Positions 24,746-33,133 of a stretch of DNA of 64,000 bases are shown here, in pieces (the stretch's first letter is position 1; every line of letters starts with the position of its first letter). Origin of the DNA: an uncultured Deferribacteres bacterium (GTDB lineage Bacteria; Zhuqueibacterota; JdFR-76; DREG01); NCBI GenBank assembly GCA_913009825.1, contig CAJVYQ010000026.1:1-64000 (forward strand), in the 5' to 3' direction. Under the pieces are notes generated by a model that was not told the DNA's origin, ran no database searches, and saw only the letters and a list, made by a program, of their open reading frames with translations. The position numbers and the translations under genes are program-made.

Positions 24746-24819
24746 GTGGCAACGGTTTGTGAATAATGCAGGTTAGGATATTACAAGTGAAATTATGTAC
24801 AAAAACGGCAAAATATTTT

Positions 24820-25594
24820 TATCAGACATGATTAAGCTGCCCTATCAATGCCGACGTCGGCAGAGACGGCAAGCAGGCTGCTGTTATAGCCTCGAGACGC
24901 TAAGATGCGGTTGACGACCCTGCGAGAGGTGGGGGAAGTCTGCTACTGACTGTGCGGTAACGGCGCAAACAGTCAGGGCCGCCGGGATGGTTCTCAGTTG
25001 TATGTTTGCGAACGGTTATTGTGTGAACGCAGGAGATCTCCTTTACCGGGATTGACCATCTCAAGCGACTTGAAATAAAGCGCAAGGCGGAAATTCAAGT
25101 TGGGTTCAGGAGAAGTCAGATGAGCTCATAGTAGCGCTGATCCCCGGGAAGGTAAAACCGGGAGTAGCGAAGGAGCTCTACCTTATTCACGCTTTTAAAG
25201 AACAGGAGTACGATTCCATTGTCCACAGGACTAAAAAGAATAGAATCAAAAGTACGCCGGTATCAGCGAAAGCTTTATCTCAAGGCCAAGCAGGACGTAG
25301 AAAGAGTCAACGACGCAGCGAGTCGATGGTCATAGAGCCTACGAGCATCTGATAAAATCAGGACTTGTTGTTTTGTAACGTCGTCGCTCCCGGCGAATAC
25401 CTTGCGATGAAGAATAAGCGCCCAAGTCCCGCTGTGGCGGGAGAAAACCGCACGTACGGATGGGGAAAGGGGGCGCTGATGACGCCTGATGAAATAGCCT
25501 GGAGTAGCGCCCGAAAGGACTGCACGAAACAGGCGGCTAAGTCAGCGCTCTACTCGATCGTTAAATTCTCTTCTATTTCTTGTCCGGGTTAGGA
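24820..25594 (+). mobile_element. ORF-deleted group II intron remnant
   Basis: The RNA-like sequence matches bacterial group II intron text: the domain I block GGGGGAAGTCTGCTACTGAC followed by GTGCGGTAACGGCGCAAAC, a region GGAGAAGTCAGATGAGCTCA, and near the 3' end ACCGCACGTACGGATGGGG (domain V-like). Between them, about 25240-25320 encodes the usual start of the intron protein (RIESKVRRYQRKLYLKAKQD) but a stop follows soon, and the reverse transcriptase body is missing. Boundaries are approximate because folding could not be computed. Lies in the 1.6-kb gene-poor stretch after livM. Confidence 0.7.
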
Positions 25595-25808
25595 TTATCC
25601 TGTTTACAAATTGTGTAATCGTTTTCCAAAGGGATCGGTACTGGGAGTATTGTTGCTTATTATTTTGCTGAATGCGCAATGTTCTATCTGTCTGTCTAAT
25701 ACAAGGCGATGTATTAGCGATATTTTTTACGGCATTAGAGAGATATAAATAAGTTGAATTTTTCAAATTCATTTTTTATTATTATCAGTAAATATAGGAT
25801 TAACATTT

Positions 25809-26156
25809 ATGGAAACTTTGCTTAATCATCGTGCATCAAAGAAAAAAATAAAACCAATCCCTGTTGATAAGAACATTACTATTCTGAATTTAGGTCATGT
25901 TAAATACATTTTTAAATCACCTTTTCCTGTTAATATTGTGTTGGAAGATAATGTTTATATTGCCTTCTCCTACGATTTGAATCTGTTTGGTTATGGAGAG
26001 AATGAAGATGAAGCGGTACGAGATCTTTGTGAAAGTATAATTGAGCATTATGAACACCTAAAATCTAACCGGGAAAATCTTGGTTATCTTTTGAAACGTG
26101 ACTGGGAATTTCTAACTCGATTGATTATTGAGTTAGAGGAGGCTACTTGCAATTAA
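25809..26156 (+). CDS. Putative HicB-like antitoxin
   Basis: 115 aa. The middle resembles a HicB-type half domain (NIVLEDNVYIAFSYDLNLFG, YGENEDEAVRDLCESIIEHY); the rest is not recognised. Overlaps the next gene by ten bases and precedes it, so an antitoxin-first pair is likely. Together with the HicA-like gene it forms the cargo just upstream of the second livM 3' end. Assignment rests mainly on pairing. Confidence 0.5.
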   Translation: METLLNHRASKKKIKPIPVDKNITILNLGHVKYIFKSPFPVNIVLEDNVYIAFSYDLNLFGYGENEDEAVRDLCESIIEHYEHLKSNRENLGYLLKRDWEFLTRLIIELEEATCN

Positions 26157-26425
26157 AGAAAAGAGAAATGCGCAGTGTTTTCTCGAAGTTAAAAATGCGG
26201 ATAGCTCACACCCATCATAAAATTGCTTACTTTGAATATAAGGGAACCGAATATCTTAAAACTCGCGTCTCGCATGGACAAGGTGATATTCCAAAACCGG
26301 TAATTGATCGTATTCGCAAACAACTATTTTTGAATCGATCTCAATTTAAGGATTTGGTAAAATGTCCACTGGGATATGATGAATTTGTTGTAATTTTAAA
26401 GGGAAAAAACATTATCTCGAAATAA
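26147..26425 (+). CDS. Putative HicA-like toxin
   Basis: 92 aa. IAHTHHKIAYFEYKGTEYLK, TRVSHGQGDIP and RKQLFLNRSQFKDLVKCPL fit a HicA-like toxin group with H-x-HH and SHG motifs (a dsRBD-like RNA-cleaving fold in the family). TTG start at 26147 is supported by GAGGAGGCT just upstream; ATG 26168 is an alternative. Its stop at 26425 is only about a dozen bases from the start of the duplicated livM end, so the cargo boundary is tight. Confidence 0.6.
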   Translation: MQLKKREMRSVFSKLKMRIAHTHHKIAYFEYKGTEYLKTRVSHGQGDIPKPVIDRIRKQLFLNRSQFKDLVKCPLGYDEFVVILKGKNIISK

Positions 26426-26437
26426 TGAGTGTAGTGT

Positions 26438-26640
26438 TCATCATCGGCGGCATGGCCAGTCTGCGGGGTTCGGTGCTGGGAGCGGTTGTTCTGGTCATTC
26501 TGCCGGAACTGCTGCGCTTCATCGGCCTGCCCAACGCCGTGGCCGCCAACCTGCGGCAGATATTTTACGGCGCCCTGCTGGTGCTGTTTATGATGTACCG
26601 GCCGCGGGGGTTTGTGGGAGAGTACCAGATGCAAAAGTAA
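26438..26640 (+). pseudogene. Duplicated livM 3' end, copy 2
   Basis: 203 bases matching the end of livM, from the codons for IIGGMASLRG to the stop, with a handful of mostly silent differences from 23989-24194 and a different tail (GEYQMQK). A short in-frame start exists upstream (26425), but a 70-residue piece of a permease has no expected function. Best read as a displaced gene end. Confidence 0.85.
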
Positions 26641-26718
26641 GGGGATTATTTGCTTGATTAAAGGTCTTTATGTGGATATATTTGATTGTAAAGACGAAAT
26701 TGAGCGGGAGGAATTGTG

Positions 26719-26934
26719 ATGATTACACGAGAAGTCGTCATCGAAGAAATTCGGAAAATACCCGAATCGAATCTTGAAGAGCTTTTTAAGATTATCAGGG
26801 ATTTTGAATCTGCCGAAAAAATCAAGTCCGGGCCTGGCCTTATGTCCAAATTAAGAGATATTAAAATTTCTGCCGCCGATGATTTTTCACAGACTGCGGA
26901 TTTATACAAATCCGGAGATGATAATAATGAATAG
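26719..26934 (+). CDS. VapB-like antitoxin of a VapBC-type pair
   Basis: 71 aa from ATG 26719 (GGGAGGAA ribosome binding site). ITREVVIEEIRKIPESNLEE is like the N-terminal region of small antitoxins such as those with DUF2281-type folds; the C-terminal half is acidic and probably wraps the toxin. Overlaps the start of the PIN toxin gene by eight bases. Confidence 0.55.
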   Translation: MITREVVIEEIRKIPESNLEELFKIIRDFESAEKIKSGPGLMSKLRDIKISAADDFSQTADLYKSGDDNNE

Positions 26935-27330
26935 CGCTTTTATCGATACCGCATTTGTAGTGCCTTGATTAACCGGAATGATGTATACCATTCTCAAGCA
27001 ACAGAATTATCCAGGAAATACGAAAATAAACCAATGATTACGACAAACATTGTATTGCTGGAAATTGGGAATGCTTTGGCCCGAAATTACAAACGTGAAG
27101 CGGTACAGATTATCAAACCATTTAGGTCTTCCGATGAGGTGACGATTGTTGAATTGAATGCACTTGTTTTTAAAAAGGGATTTGAAATCTATGAACAGTA
27201 TGACGATAAAAGCTGGGGATTGGTAGACTGCATTTCGTTTGTCGTGATGCGAAATAATGATGTTACAGACGCACTAACATCTGATACTCATTTCGGGCAG
27301 GCGGGTTTCAATGTCTTGATGCAAAAATGA
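26927..27330 (+). pseudogene. VapC-type PIN-domain toxin, one-base frameshift
   Basis: Reading from ATG 26927 gives MNSAFIDTAFVV and then a stop. If one G is restored at about 26962, the frame continues ALINRNDVYHSQA to 27330, with the PIN acidic residues at FIDTAF, LLEIGNAL, WGLVDCISFVVM and TSDTHFGQAGF. So a normal ~134-aa VapC RNase has lost one base after codon 12. The antitoxin gene is intact. Either genuine inactivation or a read error. Confidence 0.75.
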
Positions 27331-27354
27331 TAATAACGAATCCATTTTCAAAAT

Positions 27355-27478
27355 CTTCATCGGCCTGCCCAACGCCGTGGCCGCCAACCTGCGGCAGATT
27401 TTTTACGGCGCCCTGCTGGTGCTGTTTATGATGTACCGGCCGCGGGGGTTTGTGGGGGAGTATCAGATGCAAAAGTAG
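27355..27478 (+). pseudogene. Duplicated livM 3' end, copy 3
   Basis: 124 bases, starting 25 bases after the VapC stop, matching livM from the codons for FIGLPNAVAANLRQ to the stop. Ends GEYQMQK like copy 2, with about four single-base differences from it. Shorter than copy 2 and with no start codon of its own. Confidence 0.85.
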
Positions 27479-27576
27479 CTGGTGGTTTTTGGCGCTCTGA
27501 TATTAACTTGCAAAATTAATTGTGATTTATACATTACAACACGATGACAAGGCAATAATTATTGGAGACAAAAGAT

Positions 27577-27765
27577 ATGAGAGATGTTAAAAACAAAGTT
27601 ATTAGCCTGGTTGAATCCTTGCCGGACAATGTCACATTGGATGATATTATGGCGGAACTGTATTTTAAACTCGAGGTTGATGCCGGTCTTGCGGAACTGG
27701 ATGAAGGAAGGGGCATACCACACAACAGGGTTAAAGAACGGATTGGAAAATGGCCAAAGAAATAA
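27577..27765 (+). CDS. Small antitoxin of a RelE/ParE-type pair
   Basis: 62 aa from ATG 27577 (GGAGA 9 bases upstream; a TTG at 27562 is less likely). VKNKVISLVESLPDNVTLDD, ELYFKLEVDAGLAELDEGRG and HNRVKERIGKW match short antitoxins that partner ParE/RelE toxins. Overlaps the toxin by 16 bases. Confidence 0.75.
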   Translation: MRDVKNKVISLVESLPDNVTLDDIMAELYFKLEVDAGLAELDEGRGIPHNRVKERIGKWPKK

Positions 27766-28043
27766 TCTGGTCGCCGCGGGCGGCGGAAAACCTTGAGGAC
27801 ATTTTCGGATATATCGCTAAAAATTCTGAACATTATGCCTCTATGGTCGCCAAAAGAATTCTTCAAATAATAGAAACAATACCTGAATTCCCCTACATGG
27901 GGCGAGTCGTCCCTGAATACAAAGATGACTCGCTAAGAGAACAATTTTATAAACACTATCGCATCGTATATAGAATTAAAGAAAAATCGATTGAGATTGT
28001 TGCTATCGTTCATGGCGCGCGGTTATTAAAAGATATCAGTTGA
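27750..28043 (+). CDS. RelE/ParE-family toxin
   Basis: 97 aa. IIWSPRAAENLEDIFGYIAK, IPEFPYMGRVVPEY, REQFYKHYRIVYRI and the HGARLL ending are standard for the ParE/RelE (plasmid stabilisation) fold. Residues cannot decide between gyrase poisoning and ribosome-dependent mRNA cleavage. Third TA module between livM and livG, and the first not followed by another livM end. Confidence 0.85.
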   Translation: MAKEIIWSPRAAENLEDIFGYIAKNSEHYASMVAKRILQIIETIPEFPYMGRVVPEYKDDSLREQFYKHYRIVYRIKEKSIEIVAIVHGARLLKDIS

Positions 28044-28065
28044 TTTGCACAAAAAAATAGATGAG

Positions 28066-28200
28066 TTGCTCGTAAAAAGTCATAGAATGTCATTGCGAGC
28101 GAAGCGAAGCAATCTGGATGTCGGCTAAAGTGCAGTTTTTTAAAGATCGCTTCCCCGATAATTCTGGGCTCCGCTCCTCGCGATAACCCCAAAAGATTTT
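28066..28200. repeat. Dispersed repeat fragments after the ParE-type toxin
   Basis: GATGAGTTGCTCGTAAAAAGTC at 28063 resembles the left end of the family D element at 63240-63362, and TGTCATTGCGAGCGAAGCGA at 28089 plus CTCCGCTCCTCGCGATAA near 28170 are common dispersed-repeat arms. The 28044-28290 gap holds nothing else recognisable. Confidence 0.45.
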
Positions 28201-28290
28201 ACTTGATTACATGACTATTGTTAAATATATTGTACCGTTCAATCAGATTGAACTTTTATAATTATTGAACAGACTAAAACAAAAAACAAG

Positions 28291-29337
28291 ATGCCTTACA
28301 GGACTATTTTAAATACATGCGTTGAACGCCTCGGGGAATTCCCGCCTGTTCAAAGCGTCTCTCCTGCCATTGTGAGTGATGCTGAACAGGTGGAAATTAT
28401 TATCGATAACGCAAAAATTATCTTTCGAACAGAAATAAAGGGAATTTTAAAACGGCCGCTCCCGTATCATTTGTTCGTTAAACGTGCTGAGAAAAGCGAA
28501 AGGCCTTTGCTTTTACTTGCCGAATATGTAAATGATTCAATTGCTTCGGATCTGAAAAAGCATGGCATTAATTTTATCGATTGTGCAGGAAATGCGTTCA
28601 TTCATGTTCCGGGCAAAGCATACCTGGAAATCCGGGGCAAGACAAATCCACGACAAAAAGAAAGACAAACATCAGCTCTTTTCCAACCAAAGGGTTTGCG
28701 GCTACTTTACATTTTGCTTGTAAAAAAGGAATCTTTAAATCAAACGGTTCGGCAACTTGCAAAAATCTCCGGTATTTCAACCGGACGTGTCGTTCAGATT
28801 TTAAAAGAACTGAGAGAGAAAGGATATATTTTTAAAAACAATTCCGGCCAGTTCCAATTTGCTAATACACAGAAATTGTTTGAACAATGGCTGGCAAACT
28901 ATGGAGACCGGCTCAGGCCAAAACTTGTACTGGAGAGTTTTAAAATCTTACCAACTCTGGTCGATAAAATTCCTTTTATGCTAAAAGATGCTTTTTCTGA
29001 TAGTCCTGCCGATTATGCCATTGGTGGAAGCCTGGGCGCCAATATTTTGACGAGTTACTATCGAGGCCACACAACGGAAATTTATGTGCGTCCGGCCATA
29101 CTGACCAGGTTGAAAGAAACTCTGAAATTAATGCCCGCACGGGAAACTGATGTAACCGTATTTAATTTATTCTCGCCGTATGTTATTTTTGAATCTGAGA
29201 AAACTGGTTTTTCTACGGCGCATCCGCTGTTCATTTATGCTGAATTATTGCACCAGGGCGGCAGCCGGGAACGTGAAACGGCACAAATAATTTATAACAC
29301 TTATCTTGAACAGATTTTTGCTAAAAATGGAACCTGA
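28291..29337 (+). CDS. AbiEi-family antitoxin (type IV TA)
   Basis: 348 aa. FIDCAGNAFIHVPGKAYLEI, QTVRQLAKISGISTGRVVQI (winged HTH) and LKELREKGYIFK are characteristic of a long AbiEi-type antitoxin. The C-terminal half (ADYAIGGSLGANILTSYYRG, TEIYVRP) is the antitoxin domain. It would repress the operon and counteract the nucleotidyltransferase toxin. Overlaps abiEii by 11 bases. Confidence 0.8.
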   Translation: MPYRTILNTCVERLGEFPPVQSVSPAIVSDAEQVEIIIDNAKIIFRTEIKGILKRPLPYHLFVKRAEKSERPLLLLAEYVNDSIASDLKKHGINFIDCAGNAFIHVPGKAYLEIRGKTNPRQKERQTSALFQPKGLRLLYILLVKKESLNQTVRQLAKISGISTGRVVQILKELREKGYIFKNNSGQFQFANTQKLFEQWLANYGDRLRPKLVLESFKILPTLVDKIPFMLKDAFSDSPADYAIGGSLGANILTSYYRGHTTEIYVRPAILTRLKETLKLMPARETDVTVFNLFSPYVIFESEKTGFSTAHPLFIYAELLHQGGSRERETAQIIYNTYLEQIFAKNGT

Positions 29338-30124
29338 CCTACAAGTTGTTCTTGAAAAACTCGCGGAATCATTTAGGAAAAATGATGTCCAATTCGTTTT
29401 GATTGGTGCCATTGTTCCGGAGATTCTGATTGATGGAAAAGAAAAGGACGGCAAAGGATTTGGCATCAGAAAAACCCATGACGTGGATTGCACAATTCGT
29501 GTAAAAAACTGGGATGAATATAAAGACATCTTTGCAAAATTAATGCAAACGGGATTTGAAAAGCGGAAAAATCAGCCGGAACACCGTCTTTATTTTCGGG
29601 ATATTCCGGCTGATATTTTGCCGTACGGAATCGGACTTGTTCAGGAAGATCAAATTATCTGGCCGCAAACGGGAAACCGAATGCGCACGACGGGTTTCGA
29701 TTTATTATTTGCAATGGCGACGGAAGAACCCATTTCAGATTCTCTTTCCATACCGGTCATTCCATTGTCTTTGGCCGTCTATTCCAAAGTGATAGCATTT
29801 CTGGATCGCAAGGCATCCAAAGATTTGACGGATATATTTTATATCCTGTCGCACTATGAAGAAGGTACTGTGAGCGAAAGGCGGGTTGACCCTGATATAC
29901 CAGAGGTATTGCCTTATGAAACAAGAGGTGCCTATTTACTCGGACTGGATCTGGGAGGTATATTGCCAAATAATGAAAAACAACTAGTGCAATCTTTTTT
30001 TGACTATATCAATATCCCTGATGTAGCATACGTAACTGAAGCTTGCAGAACGATTCGTATAGATACAAGTGAATTTTTTGAATTAATCAACGTATTCAAA
30101 AGAGCCTTGTTTTCTTTCTCCTGA
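29327..30124 (+). CDS. AbiEii-like nucleotidyltransferase toxin
   Basis: 265 aa from ATG 29327, overlapping the AbiEi gene. A DNA polymerase-beta-like nucleotidyltransferase: FVLIGAIVPEILI, then KTHDVDCTIRV supplying the D-x-D metal pair, and YSKVIAFLDRKASKDLTDIF (the K/R...D of the AbiEii/MenT family). Such toxins modify tRNA with nucleotides and give phage abortive infection. Last inserted module before livG. Confidence 0.75.
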   Translation: MEPDLQVVLEKLAESFRKNDVQFVLIGAIVPEILIDGKEKDGKGFGIRKTHDVDCTIRVKNWDEYKDIFAKLMQTGFEKRKNQPEHRLYFRDIPADILPYGIGLVQEDQIIWPQTGNRMRTTGFDLLFAMATEEPISDSLSIPVIPLSLAVYSKVIAFLDRKASKDLTDIFYILSHYEEGTVSERRVDPDIPEVLPYETRGAYLLGLDLGGILPNNEKQLVQSFFDYINIPDVAYVTEACRTIRIDTSEFFELINVFKRALFSFS

Positions 30125-30169
30125 CAAGAGGCGCTGCAACATTTAAAGTATTGTTATATTTTAACTGAT

Positions 30170-30922
30170 ATGAGTGAATTTGAAATAAAAAATATATGCA
30201 AAACCTTTGACGGCATCCGGGCGGTCAATGACTTTTCTTTTGAATGGAAAGATCATAAAATCGTCGGCCTCATCGGTCCGAACGGCGCCGGAAAAACGAC
30301 GCTATTTAACATTATTACCGGATTTCTGCCGGCAGATTCAGGGCAATTTATTTTCAAAGATAAAGATATATTGCGTTCACCGGCGCATCGAATCGTTTAC
30401 AAAGGCATCGCCCGCACATTTCAGAATTTGCGGCTGCTTCGGCAAATCACAGTGCTGGAGAATATTTTGTTTTGCCGTCTCAACCAGGTTGGCGAGTCGC
30501 CGATATCGGCGTGGATTAAAAACAAAACGTATCGGGTTAGTCAGAAACAGAACCGGGAAAAGGCGGAGTCCATTCTTGAATTCATCGGCCTTGCGGATAA
30601 ACGCCATGACCTGGCGGAAGCATTATCTTACGGACAACAAAAATTATTGTCGCTGGGCTGCTGCCTGGCGACGGAAGCGGAATATTTGCTCCTGGACGAA
30701 CCTGTCTCCGGCGTCAATCCGGCGATGATTGAAAAAATAATGGAATTGCTCAAATCCCTGGCCGGGCAAGGCCGGAAAATATTGTTGATTGAACATAACA
30801 TCCAGGCCGTCAGGGAAATTTGCGAGCGGTTGATCGTAATGGATGAGGGCAAAAAAATCGCCGAAGGTAAACCTGACCGGGTTTTAAAAAGAGAAGAAAT
30901 CATCGAGGCTTATCTGGATTGA
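30170..30922 (+). CDS. livG: Branched-chain amino acid ABC transporter ATP-binding protein LivG
   Basis: 250 aa cytoplasmic ATPase. Walker A GLIGPNGAGKTT, signature ALSYGQQKLLSLGCC, Walker B YLLLDEPVSGVNP and the LIEHN H-loop are intact. LivG-type rather than LivF-type by the inserted helix region around residues 100-135. Energises LivHM together with LivF, whose start lies two bases after the LivG stop. Must now be reached by transcription through the TA modules, or use a local promoter (TTGTTATATTTT at 30150 is a candidate -10 region). Confidence 0.93.
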   Translation: MSEFEIKNICKTFDGIRAVNDFSFEWKDHKIVGLIGPNGAGKTTLFNIITGFLPADSGQFIFKDKDILRSPAHRIVYKGIARTFQNLRLLRQITVLENILFCRLNQVGESPISAWIKNKTYRVSQKQNREKAESILEFIGLADKRHDLAEALSYGQQKLLSLGCCLATEAEYLLLDEPVSGVNPAMIEKIMELLKSLAGQGRKILLIEHNIQAVREICERLIVMDEGKKIAEGKPDRVLKREEIIEAYLD

Positions 30923-30924
30923 AT

Positions 30925-31626
30925 ATGCTGGAAATACGTCACCTCAAAACAGGATACGGGAAAAAATTAATCATCGACGATGTGTCCCTGGATTTGTGTG
31001 AGGGGGAAATAGTGGCTCTTATCGGCCACAACGGCGCCGGGAAATCTACTATTTTGAAATCGATTATCGGTGTGCTGCCGAAATGGAGCGGGGAAATTGT
31101 TTTTGAGGGAAATACACTTGATTCCAGGCCTCACCAAATCGTGCGCCGGGGTATCTCCATGATCCCGCAAGGCAGCCAGGTGTTCGATGAGATGACAGTG
31201 CAGGAAAATCTGGAAGTTGCTTCATTTATTTTCAAAGACAAAAAACCGGTGCGGCAGCGCTTTGAAGAAGTCTACCGGCAGTTCCCGCTTTTGCGGGAAC
31301 GCCGCAAACAATCCGCCGGTAAGCTCAGCGGCGGCGAGCAGCAGATGCTGGCACTGGGAATGGCGCTGATCCAACGCCCGAAATTACTTTTGATGGACGA
31401 ACCCTCTTTGGGACTTTCACCCGCCTATGTAAAACAAGCTTTTCAGATGATCAAAGACCTGAATGAAAGATACGGCATGTCCATTCTCATCGTTGAACAA
31501 AAGGTAAAAGAAGTTTTAAAATTCTCCAACCGCACCTATGTTTTGCGCCTGGGAAAAGTGGCGCTGACAGGAGACGCACGGGAAGTGTTGGATAAAGGGG
31601 AGTATAAAAAAATATTTCTAACCTGA
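30925..31626 (+). CDS. livF: Branched-chain amino acid ABC transporter ATP-binding protein LivF
   Basis: 233 aa ATPase, the usual LivF length. Walker A ALIGHNGAGKST, signature KLSGGEQQMLALGMA, Walker B LLLMDEPSLGLSP and LIVEQ are intact. Start chosen at ATG 30925; a TTG at 30919 overlapping the livG stop is possible. Last gene of the liv operon; no clear terminator between it and the convergent rhodanese remnant. Confidence 0.93.
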   Translation: MLEIRHLKTGYGKKLIIDDVSLDLCEGEIVALIGHNGAGKSTILKSIIGVLPKWSGEIVFEGNTLDSRPHQIVRRGISMIPQGSQVFDEMTVQENLEVASFIFKDKKPVRQRFEEVYRQFPLLRERRKQSAGKLSGGEQQMLALGMALIQRPKLLLMDEPSLGLSPAYVKQAFQMIKDLNERYGMSILIVEQKVKEVLKFSNRTYVLRLGKVALTGDAREVLDKGEYKKIFLT

Positions 31627-31702
31627 CAGAGAACCTCTCTGAATCTGCTCGGTGGCGCCGGATTGGTTACCGGGTTGAAAAATACAGCGCTCACCATGTT
31701 CG

Positions 31703-32131
31703 TCAACGGGCTTCAAGTCCTAAACTGCCGGTTTTGAATACGGCGCTGATGTCTGTTTTTTCAAGTTTAACTTTTCGGAAAGCCCGGTAGGATGCAATTT
31801 TTTGGGGACGATTGACAGAGTCGGCAATCGGCGCGCCCACCGGATTGACCCATTCCGTCCATGAACCGTCGGAGTTACGCACGTTTTTAAAGCCGGGCAG
31901 GTAAGAGAGAACAAACCGGGTCAGCGCGGCCCGCTCGCCGTTGCGGCAGTAAACAATGACCTCATCATCCGGACTTAGCCGCAGGTTTTGCAGAAAAATT
32001 TCCGCTAATTTGTTATAAGATCTGAATTTGCCGTCTTCAGCCATTGCATCGATCCGTTCGGAATGAATTGCGGTTGGGATATGCCCGCCGCGCAGGGCGC
32101 CTTCCTGCAGATAGTTTTCCTTGTGCAGCAA
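31703..32131 (-). pseudogene. Rhodanese-like sulfurtransferase, 5'-truncated
   Basis: 142 codons covering the active half of a rhodanese: EGALRGGHIPTAIHSE, then VIVYCRNGERAALTRFVLSY with the catalytic Cys in the CRNGER loop, and NVRNSDGSWTEWVNPVGAPI. The preceding DVRSxxEF part and any second domain are missing: upstream in the same frame a stop occurs at about 32173, and the neighbouring gene ends at 32222. A start at 32131 would give a half domain. Likely non-functional. Confidence 0.65.
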
Positions 32132-32221
32132 TGTGCCGTTTACTCCCCTGTTGTTTGGTTGAATTTACTCCTCAGGAATCATCCCCGGTCAAACCCATGC
32201 CGCCCAAATTTTATTCACGGT

Positions 32222-33058
32222 TCAGCGAAAGCGGAGATGAACCAATGGCAGCAAAAAAAACTGTTTCAGACGCATGGGGAAATATTTCCTCCGGTCAAGA
32301 TGTTTTAAGATCAACAAATAGCTGTTAAAAATCGGTTTTAAATCGGTTAGTGATTTGGGCCGCAGTTCAAGATTGATGATACCGGAGTACGCATGGTCTT
32401 TGAGAAAATGAAGAATCTTTTCGATTGGCAAATCACCCTCTCCCATGAACGGAATGTGCAAATCTTTCTCTCGGGTGCAATCGGACAGATGCACTAAACG
32501 GATTTTATTAAAATGTTTTTCCAGCATGGGGAACAGATCGCCGCGACTGATGTAGGCATGCGGGCCGTCGAAACAGATACCGGTTAAATGATTACCCAGT
32601 TTTTCTTCGGCCTTTACCAGAAAAGTGTCAAAGTTAAAATGAGCATTTTCAAAGGTGTTTTCCAAAATAACCGGAGCCTGGATTTTTTTTAGGTTTTCAA
32701 ATAAGAAGTCCCCGGATATCCGGCATTTGGTTTCGAAAAGATGCGCTTCTGTGGGGTGGGAAAGAACATATTGCAGATTCAATGGGCGCTGATATTTGTT
32801 GATATTATCGATGATTTCATCGATCTCCCTTTGATGTTCCACGCAGGAAAAATCAAAACCGTTTTCGGAAATGATCGGTAAATGCAGCCCCAGTTTCATG
32901 CCTCCCGCACTGTGCATCACCTTTTCCGGCTCGGCAAAAACTTTGACGGTAACTTCGGCAAATTCGACACCAATTCGCCTGATTTGTGCGAGAATCACCG
33001 CGGGTGTAATCCCTTTGAAAGCATCTACGGTTAATCCCGTTAAAATTTTATTTATCAT
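32222..33058 (-). CDS. Sugar phosphate isomerase/epimerase-like TIM-barrel protein
   Basis: 278 aa AP-endonuclease-2/xylose isomerase-like fold. Metal-binding positions typical of the family appear in ILENTF (Glu), GICFDGPHAYIS (Asp/His), IRLVHLSDC (His) and MGEGDLPIEKI followed by GIINLELRP (Glu). Substrate unknown. Downstream of nadB in the same direction (75-base gap), possibly an operon. Confidence 0.75.
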   Translation of the reverse strand: MINKILTGLTVDAFKGITPAVILAQIRRIGVEFAEVTVKVFAEPEKVMHSAGGMKLGLHLPIISENGFDFSCVEHQREIDEIIDNINKYQRPLNLQYVLSHPTEAHLFETKCRISGDFLFENLKKIQAPVILENTFENAHFNFDTFLVKAEEKLGNHLTGICFDGPHAYISRGDLFPMLEKHFNKIRLVHLSDCTREKDLHIPFMGEGDLPIEKILHFLKDHAYSGIINLELRPKSLTDLKPIFNSYLLILKHLDRRKYFPMRLKQFFLLPLVHLRFR

Positions 33059-33133
33059 TCTATGATCTGATTATTTATTCCGGTTCATTTTACATTTTTT
33101 TTTCTGCAGACAAATGGATCTTATTAAAGAATA

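Larger units (their letters stand above)
24547..24775. repeat. MITE-like repeat family B, copy 2
   Basis: About 229 bp, almost identical to 3310-3519 except for an additional 18-bp palindrome in the right arm. Both arms are therefore occupied here, one in each orientation. Confidence 0.8.

Noticed and set aside
24900-25592. Short reading frames on both strands in the 24.9-25.6 kb region
   Set aside because: They lie in group II intron RNA sequence and show no protein family.
30150-30169. Firm promoter call for livG
   Set aside because: Only a TATATT-like box is visible, with no convincing -35 at the right distance.
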